Shown: one piece after another, positions 39,332-51,130 of the stretch | How the letters are laid out: every line of letters starts with the position of its first letter | How positions within the stretch are numbered: position 1 is the first letter of the stretch | Source: Pseudoscleropodium purum | Taxonomy: Eukaryota > Streptophyta > Bryopsida > Hypnales > Brachytheciaceae | Direction of reading: 5' to 3' | Length of the DNA: 64,000 bases | Assembly (NCBI GenBank): GCA_963969395.1 | Contig: OZ017802.1 | Span: forward strand, 21,731,410 to 21,795,409 | The notes under the pieces: model-generated | Database searches by the model: none | Seen by the model: only the letters and a program-made list of their open reading frames with translations | What the model was told of the DNA's origin: nothing | Program-made: the position numbers and the translations under genes

Positions 39332-39660
39332 CTAAAAGAGGTACACATGACACCCTTTAAACCAAACTTTAGAATTAAAATCAAATCAATTCTTAGTATC
39401 CAAATGTTTAATACCTAAAGGACGTACGCATGACAACATTTAAACCAAACTTTAGGATTAAAATCAAACCAATTCTAATATCCAAGTTTTTAATGCCTAA
39501 AAGAGGTATGTAGAAGAGGGTTTAAACCAAACTTTAAAATGAAAATCAAACTAATTCTAGTACTCAAGTTTTCAATTCTCAAAAGAAGTATGCATGACAA
39601 TGTTTAAGTTGAACTTTTAGAATTGAAATCAAACTAACTCCATTATACAATGCAAGTTGA
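39332..39660. repeat. Tandem repeat, about 82-bp unit, 4 copies
   Basis: Units start at about 39332, 39415, 39497 and 39578, each with (C)CTAAA(A)G-GTA-CATGACA followed by TTTAAACCAAACTTTA and AAAATCAAA-CAATTCT. The copies have diverged by substitutions and small indels. Confidence 0.75.
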
Positions 39661-41714
39661 TCAAAAGTTTTAATTAAAACCTTTAAGTAAAGACTAATTT
39701 TGCTGCCTTAAGAATTTTAAATTAAAGTATCTGTTTCAATGCTACAACTAATGAATTTGGGAATCTAACTCCCAATACTCTAAAAAAACACAATCAAGCA
39801 AACTTAATAGCCTTAGCAAGGATTGCTAGTTTTTAAGGAAATTCAAGGTTCTTAAAAACTTCCTCTACTAACACAAGAACAAGAATTGAACAGAAATTTA
39901 GTGACCCCAACAGTGGTAGTGTACTAAGAATGAATTTGTGTATGATAATCTATCGGTATTCAAAAGCAAGTTTGTTTGATAGAGTGTCGGTACAAAAAAA
40001 CATGTGTTAGAGCCTTGGCACCAAAGAAAATGGGTTGTGAGAATGGATCGCAAAAAACAAGGAAGGAGGGCCTTTATATACTTACATGAAAAGGCCTACC
40101 TCCTCGTTTACCATGAAATATTTTGTATTTTTGTCCAAAGAAATTCCCAAACTATCCTAATCCACCCCAAGATATTTATCCAATAAATCTTTGTTTAATC
40201 AAAAGGATGATACTTGAGCAAGTTCTTCAAAAGCCCTTAATAATCTAGGAATAGTGCCCAAATCAAAACCGTTGACTTTCCAAAGATTTTGTCGAATCAA
40301 ATCCTAATTAACTCTAGATATTTTGTGTTTAACCTACAATTAATTCCTAAATAATCCTCATAAAGTCCAAATTGGCTTTAAAAGGCAAGATTCGGAAATC
40401 TAACCACATCAAATCTTAGATTTTCTCCAAGATATTTAAGAAACTAACCTAGAATTATCCAAAATTACCTAAAAAAGTCAACTTAATGAGCTGACCCTTC
40501 CTATCTTTTAGGGATCAATTCCAAATCAAAAACTAACTACACCAACATGTTCAAAAAAACCCAATTAGTCTAGAAAACATTTTACCTCTATTTTCCTAGC
40601 TATTTTTGTAGTTAAAATGTGCTCACGATGATTCCTAAAGTAGGTAAAAACCCTAACTTTTGGAATTCAAACTTGTTGAAAAAATTGATTGGATGAAGTT
40701 GTCAAGATGGTCCACATAAGTAAGAATAGACTCCTCATCTGCTCCAATCGGACTCCATATGCTCCTAGTTCGCCGGTCAAGCCGCCACTATATTATAATT
40801 TCTTATAAAATTCAATGTCATTGCCAATTGTGGTACTTTTGCTTATCAAAAAGTCTTCAAATTTAATAGATGCTTTATTATCACATTAAAATCTATCCTA
40901 ATTTTTAGTGTGATTTTCCCGTATTCTTGGTAATTTTTACAAATTTACTAACAATTTTAAATGCGGCTAACTTTTCATAGAGTTATTATGGAAGCTTGTA
41001 AAATCCCGAGATTTTTGGGCAACCTTTAAAAAGTTCCAAAAACCTTAGGGCAAAATTAAACTTCCAATTGCACTATTCATGGAGAGGCTAAAATTAGCAA
41101 CTTTGCAATAATTTCTACTAGAAGGAAAAATCATTTTGGTACTAGGGTTTGTTGTGGATGATTGGCTCTTTTATGAATCTCCTACTATGCTTTTACCTTA
41201 AAAGCACCTCTTTGTAAGTTTCAACCTCTTCTTCCTCCGTCTACTCTTCATTTTGGTTGATATTTGACAACTATTTGCAAAACTGACATAACTAATTTAA
41301 TTTCTCTATGAATTGGATTCTATAGACTATTGAACTTTCTAAACCTAAAAATAGATTATGACACTTAGTTAGATTTTTACATGCACCTTGTAGTGGTCAA
41401 TGATAACATGGACAAGACACTATGTCTAACTAACTCTCACATCTTTACATTGCTCAAAACTGCTCATTTGACCTCACAATCTCTCAAATAAGACTTAGAA
41501 GTGTGGAAACTTGTTGATAAATATATTCCCTACTTCTAAAAAGACTTCTAACTTAATTAGTACGGAGTGCTACCAATTTCACTCAAATACTTAGATTTAA
41601 AAATCAATTGCATAAATATTCGCTAAAATGTTGCAAACATTTGCGAAAAAATTAATTTAGAATTCCAAGTGCCAACTTGAGGGCTCACATGGGGTGACAC
41701 TCAAAGGCGGTTAA
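39661..41714. other. AT-rich DNA, no gene seen
   Basis: No coding pattern is present. It probably belongs to the same inserted repeat region as 37.4-39.7 kb. Confidence 0.4.
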
Positions 41715-43175
41715 GATTGTGGTGAGTAGTGCCACCATAGGTCCTAGTACATTGAAATGGAAGTTTTGCCCCGTATTAAGTAGCATGTCCAATGTAACAA
41801 GTAGAGAGTGTGTTAGTAGACCTAAGGATTGGGACTTAGCAATGAAAGTTGAAAATGAGAACTAATGTTGTGGGTGAGTGGTATGTGTAATATTAGGCAA
41901 TTGTAACCTAAGTGATGTTGAAAACAAAGTGTGGTGAATCCATTAAGTAGTGAAGGACTATCTTGAACAATGAAGTGTTATTTGGACTGCAACAATTTTG
42001 TTTATTCTTATATGTCATTTACTTTGTGGAGGAAGAATTGAAAGATGTTGTTGTTATTGTTCAAAGAAATTTTTATGAGAAGTATCCCAATCCAACAAAT
42101 TGGACTTCAACTACAATTCATGAATAGATCTTCAAAGTTGTTGATAAGGTGAAGATAACTTGCCATTCAAAATTGATGAAGCAACTTCCCATTACAAATC
42201 CTAAGCATACAACAACATTCTTGGAATAAGTGAAGTATCACAATAAAACTCATGAAGAAATTCTGAAGATGACTTAAGAAAAACTTTAGATGTTGGCAAC
42301 TTTAGCAATAGATACTTCTATAAAGTTCAAGTGGCTAGTGAGATGGAACAAGTCTTTTATTCTTCATGAGGTTCTCAAAGTCTCTTAGAGAACAAAATTC
42401 AACAATATTGACTTTCCTGAGTGGTTTCATAAAGCTATATGATGGACTCGAGTGAATATATGTCTTTTTTATATATTCCTTTAATATTCTTTCATTAAAC
42501 CTCTTCATTCAATTATAACATTATTTTAATTTTGTATATGGTGCTTGGCTACTATGGCAAAAAAGCTTTTTGATGCTGCAATGGTTTAGGGTGGCATGTC
42601 TTTTAATTATTTTTCATATGGTATAGATTTTTTGCCCACTATTTTTTATTATGTGGAGACAATGTGCATATTGTTGTGGAATACTACATTCTTTCATAAA
42701 TTTGCTATGGATAAGGGGGTCTACAAGAACTATAAGATTAATAATCAAATTAAAACCAACCATGGAAAAGGGGTTGTACATGCACTTCAATTATGTCCTT
42801 TTATTTGCTAGAGGCTTTTCCATATCTTCCACTTTCTTTGCAAATTCTTTGAACAAAAAAAATAAAGAATGCATGTTTACAAAGGGGATCATGAATCTTG
42901 GAATTCCATGGAATGGGAAAAATATGGATCATGTTTGAATTGTCCCCTCAAAAGACCTTTTATTTTTTACATTGCTTTTTGAGATTCTATTGAACTTGCT
43001 TTAGCACCCTCAAAAATACAGTTGTAGCTGCTCCTAAAATGGTGGATAAGAATGAGACCAAGAAGCCTAAGAAGACAAATCCTAAGCCAAAAAATCAATG
43101 GTTTAATTTGATGATTCCAATGAAGATGTTCAAGTTCAAAATAGTCTAAAAAACCTTGTTGTTACTTGACCTTTT
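41715..43175 (+). pseudogene. Decayed DGN-motif gene, C-terminal exons
   Basis: The plus strand reads KAVKIVVSSATIGPSTLKW, CPVLSSMSNVTSRECVSRP and KDWDLAMKVENEN (about 41715-41862). NLSDVENKVW and VVKDYLE-stop-SVIWTATILF follow, then FYEKYPNPTNWTSTTI, KQLPITNPKHTTTFLE and KTHEEILKM (to about 42270). After an AT-rich, intron-like gap at about 42450-42540, it continues with KKLFDAAM, YVETMCILLWNTTFFHKFAM and KPTMEKGLYMHFNYVLLF. A lysine-rich tail lies near 43040-43110. At least five stops sit where a Gln codon would be one C-to-T change away. I infer this is the C-terminal half of the gene at 36408, displaced by about 4 kb of inserted DNA. The family is unrecognised. Confidence 0.45.
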
Positions 43176-43451
43176 CCGTCAAATGTTGAAGCATTATTCC
43201 CTCCTTCAAAGTGACAAAAGATGGTTTCTACTCTTGTATTTTTGGTGCTAATTGCCTCCTCTCCTATCTTTGAGCTACCTTTCAAACTTAAAGGTATGAT
43301 GAATACTTTGGGTCTTTTGTCTACATATCATAAATCTTTGGATTTAATCTTGAATGATTCATTTGTTAGAATCATTGAAGAGAAGAAGAAGAATGGTACA
43401 TTCGTTGCACTATATTATGACATTGTGGCTTTCTCTAGATTTATATAGACT

Positions 43452-44083
43452 TGGAAAGCTTTGAATCATTCCATTTTGATCAATGAGTCAAAAGTTATGA
43501 GGAATTTCAATTTGTGGGAGTTTGCAGGTTGTTATTAAATCTCTATTCTAAAACAAATTTTGAAGTCCTTTATTTAACTCAATTTTCAATGTTTTTGGAA
43601 AAAAAATGAAAACATTGAGTGTAGATTTTTTATTACAATCTTACAACCATTGGAATTGGCATTTTTCAATTAAATAAATAAATTCTTTACAATTTAGTAT
43701 TTTGAATCATTCTCTACTCCTTTCTACTTATTATTTTTTTCCTATATGTTGTATGATTCCAAATGATTTGAAATTTTTCAAGCATGTAGCCAACTTGACT
43801 AACCACCATTTTGAACATTTTTTAATACAAATGTGACCTTCTGAAGTGCAGCTACCCAAATTTTTGCAAGGCCAAAAAAATGAATTTTGTCCATTTAAAT
43901 GCTAATATCTTGCAATCTACATGGTGGAAATTTCTGAAATTTTCCCCACATGTTTTCGAACAAGTGTACTACAAGATCATATTGTTATATATGTCCAAAA
44001 GTATTTAAAAAAATTGGTACATGTACTTGAAATGGCACTTTGGAAGTGGTTTTGGTAAAAACATAGTCAAAATCATTTAGGGG
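43452..44083 (-). mobile_element. TTAA family A element, truncated copy, reverse orientation
   Basis: The right boundary is CATTTAGGGG followed by TTAA (44084-44087). The sequence is collinear with the 62818 copy from its CATTCCATTTTGATCAATGA block onward. The other end, with its CCCCTAAAG terminus, is missing, so about a third of the element is lost. Confidence 0.65.
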
Positions 44084-45972
44084 TTAAATAGACCCATAGT
44101 GGACCTCATCATTGCAAAATATCCACATGGTCTTCAAGTTCTAAGAGACTCAAACTGCCATCTCAAACCTTGCATTACAATGCTAACATTTCAAGTTTTC
44201 TAACCATAATTATAGCATTTCTTCTTACCTATCTTCATGAAAATAGAACATTCCTTCTATTTTATCTTAATGGTTCTATGATAAAGAGAAAAGTTGCAAG
44301 ATTTTTTAAAAACTACAAGTTGAAGATTAAAGATGAGTGGACCATCATTAACTACATACATTTGGCAAATCCTATGAACACATCTAAAAATGCAAGTAGC
44401 AATTTCAAGATTTCATTTTTGGAAAGAAACAAATAATAAAAAGAAGTAATTTAAGGAATAAATAATTGAAAGAGATAATTTAAGTTGTGAGCTAGAGTTG
44501 CATTGTAAAATCCTCTATTAAGTGTTGAGCAAGAAAGAAGAAAACAAACTTCAATATCTTAATAAGGTAGAGAGCAATGGAATATCCAAGACAACTTATA
44601 CACGCCTTTTAAAAGATGGTGACTTTGAAGTAATTACTTAGCCATGCCATTTTTCTTACCTTATTTTGTTTAAAAATTCCAAATACAAAGTCAAATTTAT
44701 AAGTTCAATTCAAACCTTTAGAGACATTCTAAACTATAATTTTAGATCCAAATTAGAGTAGATAACTGCTAGAGGTTTCTAGAATACACAAGGAAAGTAG
44801 ATTAAAAAAAAATCAAAGAAGATATGTATGAATGAAATTTGGTAGGAAAAATGGATTAAAAATAGTAAAAATCATCCAAAAAAAGTCTACATGAAAAATG
44901 AAAATCTAGATTAAAGTCGAAGGTCAAAATCCCAATGAAAAGTCAATTTAGAGTTGTAGTTTGATAGACAATAGAGGACGAAATTTTAAAGTACTAAATA
45001 GTGGTTAAACTTCATTTATCTATAACTTTTGATAGGAAAGTCTAAATTTTAAGTATTTTATTGTTTTAGAAATTTCATTTCAATTTTAATAAAGTAAATG
45101 ATTAAAGAATTAAAAATAATAAATTAAAAATAGAAATCCAAAGTAGTAAGTATTGACTAGATAGACAATTAAGATCTTTTGAAAACAACCAAGGAACAAT
45201 TTGAATTTAGGATCATTTAGAAGGAACTTGGAGGGTTCCAAATCTAGTATACACTTAGAAAATTGAGTTAATCAAGAAAGATAGAATAATATGAAGTTTG
45301 AACTTTAAAAGAAGAATTTCAAGCTAAAACTTCATCATGCCATAACTTTGACTAGGAATCTCTAATTTTGATGATTCTTACTATTTTGTAAATGGCTAAC
45401 CATATTTCATGACTTAGGATATCTAAAATTTGATTTTAGTTAACTTCATATTGAAGGATTAGAGTTTTGGGCTTGGTTACATTAGAATGGTCAACAATGC
45501 TACTTATTTAAGTTTGAACATTTTTTTGTGCAATTTGAATTACCTAAAGCAACTACTCATCAAATATTTGTCCATATTAATGAATTGCGCTTGAATACCT
45601 TTCATAGGAATTTAATATTGGAATCACAAAGAACTAGATTGTACTCATTTTATCTCAAGGATGGACATAAAATGCTCACAATGAGTTTACCAAACAAATT
45701 GATTGATTTCTCTTGACAATGCACATGATATTGATTTACCAAAGAATCACTATTTTGAATTATTGTAGGTTAAAATATTATTCTATTAGACCAATTTTTA
45801 TACAAAAAATTTACAATGAGTAATTTTCTAGCTAATGTAAATTTTCCCCCTCACAAAAGTAAAGTGAAACAATCTATTGTACGTGTTGGAGTGAGATTCT
45901 TTAGGCACTTTATGAAATTTTTGGAAGCTCATTTTACAGGGTTTGAAATATTTTGTGACCTTTAGTAGCACT
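44084..45972. other. AT-rich intergenic DNA, no gene seen
   Basis: Short frames only (44170-44436, 88 codons, AT-driven). Confidence 0.45.
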
Positions 45973-46055
45973 CACAACTTTATCAATACTCACAACTTTA
46001 CTCATACTTGTGACTTTACTCATACTTGTGACTTTACTCATACTTATGACTTTAG
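45973..46055. repeat. 18-bp tandem repeat, about 4.5 copies
   Basis: Consecutive copies of the unit TGTGACTTTACTCATACT lie here, with variants CACAACTTTA(T/C)C and a final TATGACTTTAGC. Confidence 0.9.
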
Positions 46056-46189
46056 CTTTATGTTTTTTTTAGGATTAAAAATAATTTCATTAATATTTTC
46101 TTCACTATCCTATTCAATAATTCCACATTATAACTTCTGAAAATTTCATTGAATACCATTTTTAATTATATTGCAATTATTCTTTTATC

Positions 46190-48110
46190 AAATCTGACCC
46201 TAGAATAGGATATTACCACCCAAATTGCTGTCCCGCCCTCATCCACGGGGGAATTGCGATGAGAGTGGTAATAGGTGCTGGTTTCCCTGAAGGACGAATG
46301 AGGCGGGAGCAGGAGATGAATGTCCTCAGTGTCTTTCGCCAGAGAGGACCGCCAACGGACAGACTCCTGTAGTTCATCCTTAATCCATCCATGATTCATC
46401 CATCCGTGGGCTCCGTCAGTTGCAGCCCTTTCGAGCGAGAGCATATTCGATCCATGCGATGACCGCCGAGTGCTGCTCCGTAACCCCTGAGAACAATCCG
46501 GATACAGTATTGCAACCCTATTTGTACCGTCGGCATACAAGAATAAACGGAGTTCCAAGAATTGAGGGCCGCGACGGGATCCTCATGCTGCAGGACCCAC
46601 ACTTAAGTTAAGCTTAATTCGAGCCGCACTGCGAATTTACTGAAAAGAAGCAACGTCGAAGAAACCCCTTTGCCGTTTACAGGAGGTTCTCAAGATGCCT
46701 GCCCGAGTTGGCCGTACCATGACGATGATTCCGTCCTCTCTCCCTGTGATGAGAGGCAGGGACTCAGGGAGGCAGTACGGTGGTGTGCACCATTGGCGTA
46801 CTCCAGGAAATGCAATGTAATGGAGTCGACTGATGCGGCCGCTTTCTGAGTCTATCTCGTATTATTGTACATCATTGTGACCTATTATTGCGGCCTTGCT
46901 GTTGGGCATGTGGAGTTGGTTCCCGTGGACCTGAATGATGGTGCGATAGTTGCCAAATTCCAGCCTCCGGGGAGAGTGCAGGGCCATGGCCGAGAAGCGT
47001 TGTCATGATATCATGGCCATGAATAGCAGTCGACTTTTCTCCGGACAGGTCTTCCATCATTGCTTTCATTGAGGACAAATTCTGAATGTTAACATCAGTT
47101 GATTGATGGATTAAAATGGTGAACACTGCAGTCACTGCTAGCTAATTTCATTGTGCATGTTAGTTTGACATCAGTGGGTTTAGAGGAGTTGAGGGATGCT
47201 ACATGTTGAACATTCTGGGCTTCCGGCTTTGGAATGGGAGGGCGTGGTGGTGGGTTCTTTGATTGAAACCCTATCTATTCTCACATTTTCGATTGAGGAA
47301 GGCAAGTCTCCAGAATTGACATCAAGAAGAGGAAACGTTAACGTGAAGATGAGTGTTTAGTGTTGAAACTCGTTAGCCACTTCTTTGAGGTGGGTGACAA
47401 CTTTGGAGGTTGTAAGAGTCTGGAGCTGAAGAATTAATGCATGGGCTGCTCAGAACCTGCGATTCCGGTAGCGAAAGTCATATCGAATTGAGCGTCAATT
47501 CTCCTCAGCAACTATACACATGGACACTGCGACTCTTTTAAATCGAAATCGTTCTCTGAATGAGAAACATGCTCTGGCCGCTCTTTGTCTCGAAATTCGA
47601 AAGCAATGGAAGGAGTACTCTGAAATCCTAAATTTAAAAGCCAATTTCTCTTGAGTATCGTTGACAGATACCTCACGAGAGATATTTTTCCTACCGAATA
47701 GGGTTTAGAATTCACTTCTTCGTGACTTCATTCATGTACGTCTGCCTTCAATTAAAATTAACCCTCAAGGCCACCGCTCTGTTGTAGTGCTCCAAAGCAT
47801 CAGGAACCGCATGAGCGCCCACAACGAGCCTTGCGAATGACCTCACCGCATATTGCCAAACAATCACTGACAGAATGAATGAGAGCCAGTGGAAAACAAA
47901 AGAAAATAATATAAAAAGGGGAAAGTGCCGCGAGCTCGCAGTGACGACCGCCAGATGCTCCTCGCGAATGCTGGCTTTGGCTTGCCTTGAGGAGTTGAGG
48001 GGGAACAAGCCCTGAGAAAGCGCGTGAGCAGTTGCGCAATGATAGGATCTAATGTTAGGGGTTCCGTAATCATAGGGTAGCCAAATCGTAGTTATACGTA
48101 TCCCTACGCC
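46190..48110. other. GC-rich region upstream of RHM, no gene recognised
   Basis: GC rises abruptly at about 46190. Minus frames of 60-130 codons (46166-46558, 46872-47135, 47512-47715, 47748-48008) overlap other frames and match no family. The one at 46872-47135 has the most protein-like composition and is preceded by a CAG acceptor-like site. This could be distal promoter, UTR sequence, or remnants of a gene I do not know. Confidence 0.4.
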
Positions 48111-48210
48111 TTGTACGTCAGTTCTCTTGTCCCACCCTCCCGACCATCAACAGCCCAGCCCAGCTCCAGCTCCAGCTTCCTCTCCTCCCTTCCTTGCCTT
48201 TCCCTTCCCT

Positions 48211-48356
48211 CCCTTATACAAACCTCCTTCATCTCCTCTGCAGTAGAATCATTCACTTCCTCTGCACTCGCAGAGTAGAGCCCAGGTACGGCGACGAACG
48301 GCGACGGCGTCGACTTGCACTATTGTGCTTCGGTTTCCGCCCGTTTCTTTTCGCAG
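48211..48356 (+). promoter_or_regulatory. RHM core promoter and 5' UTR exon
   Basis: A TATA-like TATACAAA at 48215-48222 follows a C+T-rich patch (about 48165-48214) typical of plant core promoters. The leader exon would start about 30 bp downstream and end at the CAG|GTAAGC donor at 48357. This is inferred from sequence only. Confidence 0.5.
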
Positions 48357-48544
48357 GTAAGCCCTCAGCGCTTTTCAATCTCGGCTCGCTCTCGATCTAG
48401 GTCTTGTAGCGAACGAAGCCTCTGGATGTGTGCGAGATCTGGTGGAGTACTGCTCTGTTTTTGAGAGATCTGGGTTAGGGCAGGTGGTAAGGTTCTGGAT
48501 TTGTGAGGAGATGGTGTACTGATACGCGTTTGGGTGTTTTGCAG
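48357..48544 (+). other. 5' UTR intron of RHM
   Basis: The donor GTAAGC (48357) and acceptor TTTTGCAG (ending 48544) bound 188 bp rich in T and G, just before the start codon. Leader introns are common in highly expressed plant genes. Confidence 0.6.
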
Positions 48545-48591
48545 AGTAGGGTTGAGTTGGTCGTGCGTTTGGAGCAATCGTGAGTGGAGAG

Positions 48592-50889
48592 ATGGGGAAT
48601 CCAGGGGAGAGCGCTACTGGGGCGTACGTGCCGAAGAACATTCTGATTACGGGCGCCGCGGGCTTCATCGCCTCCCATGTGGCCAATCGTCTGATCCGCA
48701 ACTACCCGCATTACAAGATCGTGGTGTTGGACAAGCTGGACTATTGCTCGAATTTGAAGAACCTGTTCCCGTCGAAAGCCTCGAAGAATTTCAAGTTCGT
48801 CAAGGGCGACATCGCGAGCGCGGATCTGGTGAACTACCTGCTCATCACGGAGGGCATTGACACCATCATGCACTTCGCGGCGCAGACGCACGTGGACAAC
48901 TCGTTCGGTAACAGTTTCGAGTTCACCAAGAACAACATCTACGGGACGCACGTGCTGCTAGAGGCGTGTAAGGTCACGGGGGGCCAGATCAAGCGCTTCA
49001 TCCACGTCTCTACTGATGAAGTCTACGGGGAGACTGAAGCGGAGGCTATTGTTGGGAACCACGAAGCCTCACAGCTTCTCCCCACGAATCCTTACTCCGC
49101 GACGAAAGCCGGAGCAGAGATGCTGGTGATGGCTTACGGACGCTCATATGGACTTCCCTGCATCACCACTCGGGGCAACAACGTCTACGGGCCCAACCAG
49201 TTCCCTGAGAAGCTGATCCCGAAGTTCATTCTCTTGGCAATGCAAGGGAAGCCGCTGCCCATCCACGGCGACGGATCCAACGTCCGGAGTTACTTGTACT
49301 GCGAGGATGTCGCGGAGGCCTTCGAGTGTGTCCTGCACCAGGGCGTGGTGGGGCATGTGTACAACATTGGTACGAAGAAGGAGCGCCGCGTGATCGATGT
49401 GGCGAAAGACATCTGCGAGCTTTTCAACCTGGATTACAAGAAGTCGATCAAGATGGTGGACAACCGGCCGTTCAACGACCAACGCTACTTCCTTGACGAC
49501 AAGAAGCTGATTGATTTGGGGTGGCAGGAGCGAACGTCCTGGGTGGATGGGTTGCAGAAGACCAAGGACTGGTACACGAGCCATCCTGACTGGTGGGGCG
49601 ATGTCTCTGGCGCGCTTGTGCCTCATCCCCGAGCGCTCACCATGCCTGGAGTGGAGAAGCTGGCGGAGATGCAGCGCGGTGAGCAACCCGAGGTAGCGCC
49701 TGAGGCCAAGCCTGTGGCGACGAATGGCCATGCCGCCCAAGGCTTGTTGAACGGGATCGTGGAGAAGGTGGTGTCGCCCTTGCAGAAGCAAGATCCGAGC
49801 TACAAGTTTCTGATCTACGGGCGGACGGGGTGGCTCGGGGGACTGCTGGGGAAGCTGTGCGAAAAGCAGGGTATCGCCTATGAGTATGGCTCCGGGCGCT
49901 TGGAGAATCGAAGCTCTCTGGAGGCGGACCTTGCTGCTGTGAAGCCTACTCATGTGTTTAATGCCGCGGGTGTGACGGGCCGGCCCAATGTGGACTGGTG
50001 CGAGAGCCACAAGGTGGAGACCATCCGCGCCAATGTGGTAGGCACGCTCACGCTGGCGGATGTGTGCAAGCAGAAGGGACTCGTGTTGATCAATTACGCC
50101 ACGGGATGCATCTTTGAGTACGACGAGAAGCACCAGTTGGGGAGCGGCGTGGGCTTCAAGGAGGAAGACATTCCCAACTTCGCTGGCTCTTACTACTCCA
50201 AGACCAAGGCCATGGTACATTCCCATAGCCACAATGTGACTCTTCTCCAATAATTCCAGCGGGTTTGTTTTGGCAGGGATTTCTATTTGGTGATGGGTTT
50301 TGAGTTTCTGACGGTTGTGGATTGTTGCACGCTTTGGCTCTTTGGATCTCCAGCTTTAGGGTTTGGATGGTGGTGATGTCTGTAGTGGCCTCGATTTGGA
50401 TGTGCTGCTGATGGATGTGCGCTTGTGCAGGTTGAGGATTTGTTGAAGGAGTTCGATAATGTGTGCACGCTGCGCGTGCGGATGCCGATCTCGTCCGACT
50501 TGCAGAACCCCCGCAACTTCATCTCCAAGATCGTGAGGTATCAGAAGATTGTGAACATTCCGAACAGCATGACGATTCTTGATGAGCTTCTGCCGATCTC
50601 CATTGAGATGGGGAAGCGGAACTTGACGGGCATCTGGAACTTCACCAACCCGGGGGTGGTGAGTCACAACGAGATCATGGAGATGTACAAGGAGTACATC
50701 GACCCGGAGCTTTCATGGGTGAACTTCACGCTGGAGGAGCAAGCCAAGGTGATTGTGGCAGCCCGGAGCAACAACGAGATGGATGCGTCCAAGCTGGCCA
50801 AGGAGTTTCCGGAGATGTTGGGCATCAAGGAGTCGTTGAAGAAGTTCGTGTTTGAGCCTAACAGGAAGACCGTTGCCAGCAAGAAGTAG
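48592..50889 (+). CDS. RHM: UDP-rhamnose synthase (bifunctional RHM), 2 coding exons
   Basis: The exons are 48592-50214 and 50431-50889, joined by a 216-bp phase-0 GT-AG intron after KTKAM, giving 693 residues (plant RHM proteins are about 670). The enzyme converts UDP-glucose to UDP-L-rhamnose in the cytosol. The N-terminal half is the NAD-binding 4,6-dehydratase, with GAAGFIA at 21-27, the TDE catalytic motif at 141-143 and YSATK at 168-172. The C-terminal half is the NADPH-dependent epimerase/reductase, with GRTGWLGG at 410-417 and YSKTK at 535-539. A variable linker lies at about 360-400. The ATG at 48592 is the first in-frame start. A GTG four codons upstream is not expected to serve in plants. 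All key residues are present. GC-rich coding sequence contrasts with the AT-rich surroundings. The product feeds pectin (rhamnogalacturonan) and glycoside synthesis. Confidence 0.97.
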
Positions 50890-51108
50890 AGGGCTTACAC
50901 CTGTTCCCGTTCACATTTATTCTCATCGTAGCTTACGGTGAGCAGTGTAGGAGTAGCAAGCATTGTTCAAGGTGATTCACACATTCTGTGCCAGTACTCT
51001 TATAGGTAGCCATGCCGGAGGACTGTAGCCAGTGTTCTCCTAGTACAGCATTCTGAAATCCTATGTTATAGTTGCAGAGCAATTTTGCTTTGGGTAGGCG
51101 ATTCTTTA

Positions 51109-51114
51109 AATAAA
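51109..51114 (+). terminator. AATAAA polyadenylation signal of RHM
   Basis: A canonical AATAAA lies 220 bp after the RHM stop codon, in a 3' UTR that turns AT-rich. Confidence 0.6.
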
Positions 51115-51130
51115 AGCTTCGTATCTGTAA

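Noticed and set aside
45943..46140. 65-codon frame with repeated HTCDFT motif
   Set aside because: Translation of the 18-bp tandem repeat (period divisible by three), with no evidence of expression.
49144..50250. 368-codon open frame on the minus strand
   Set aside because: It lies entirely antisense to the RHM first exon and is leucine/arginine/histidine-rich, as expected from the complement of GC-rich coding DNA.
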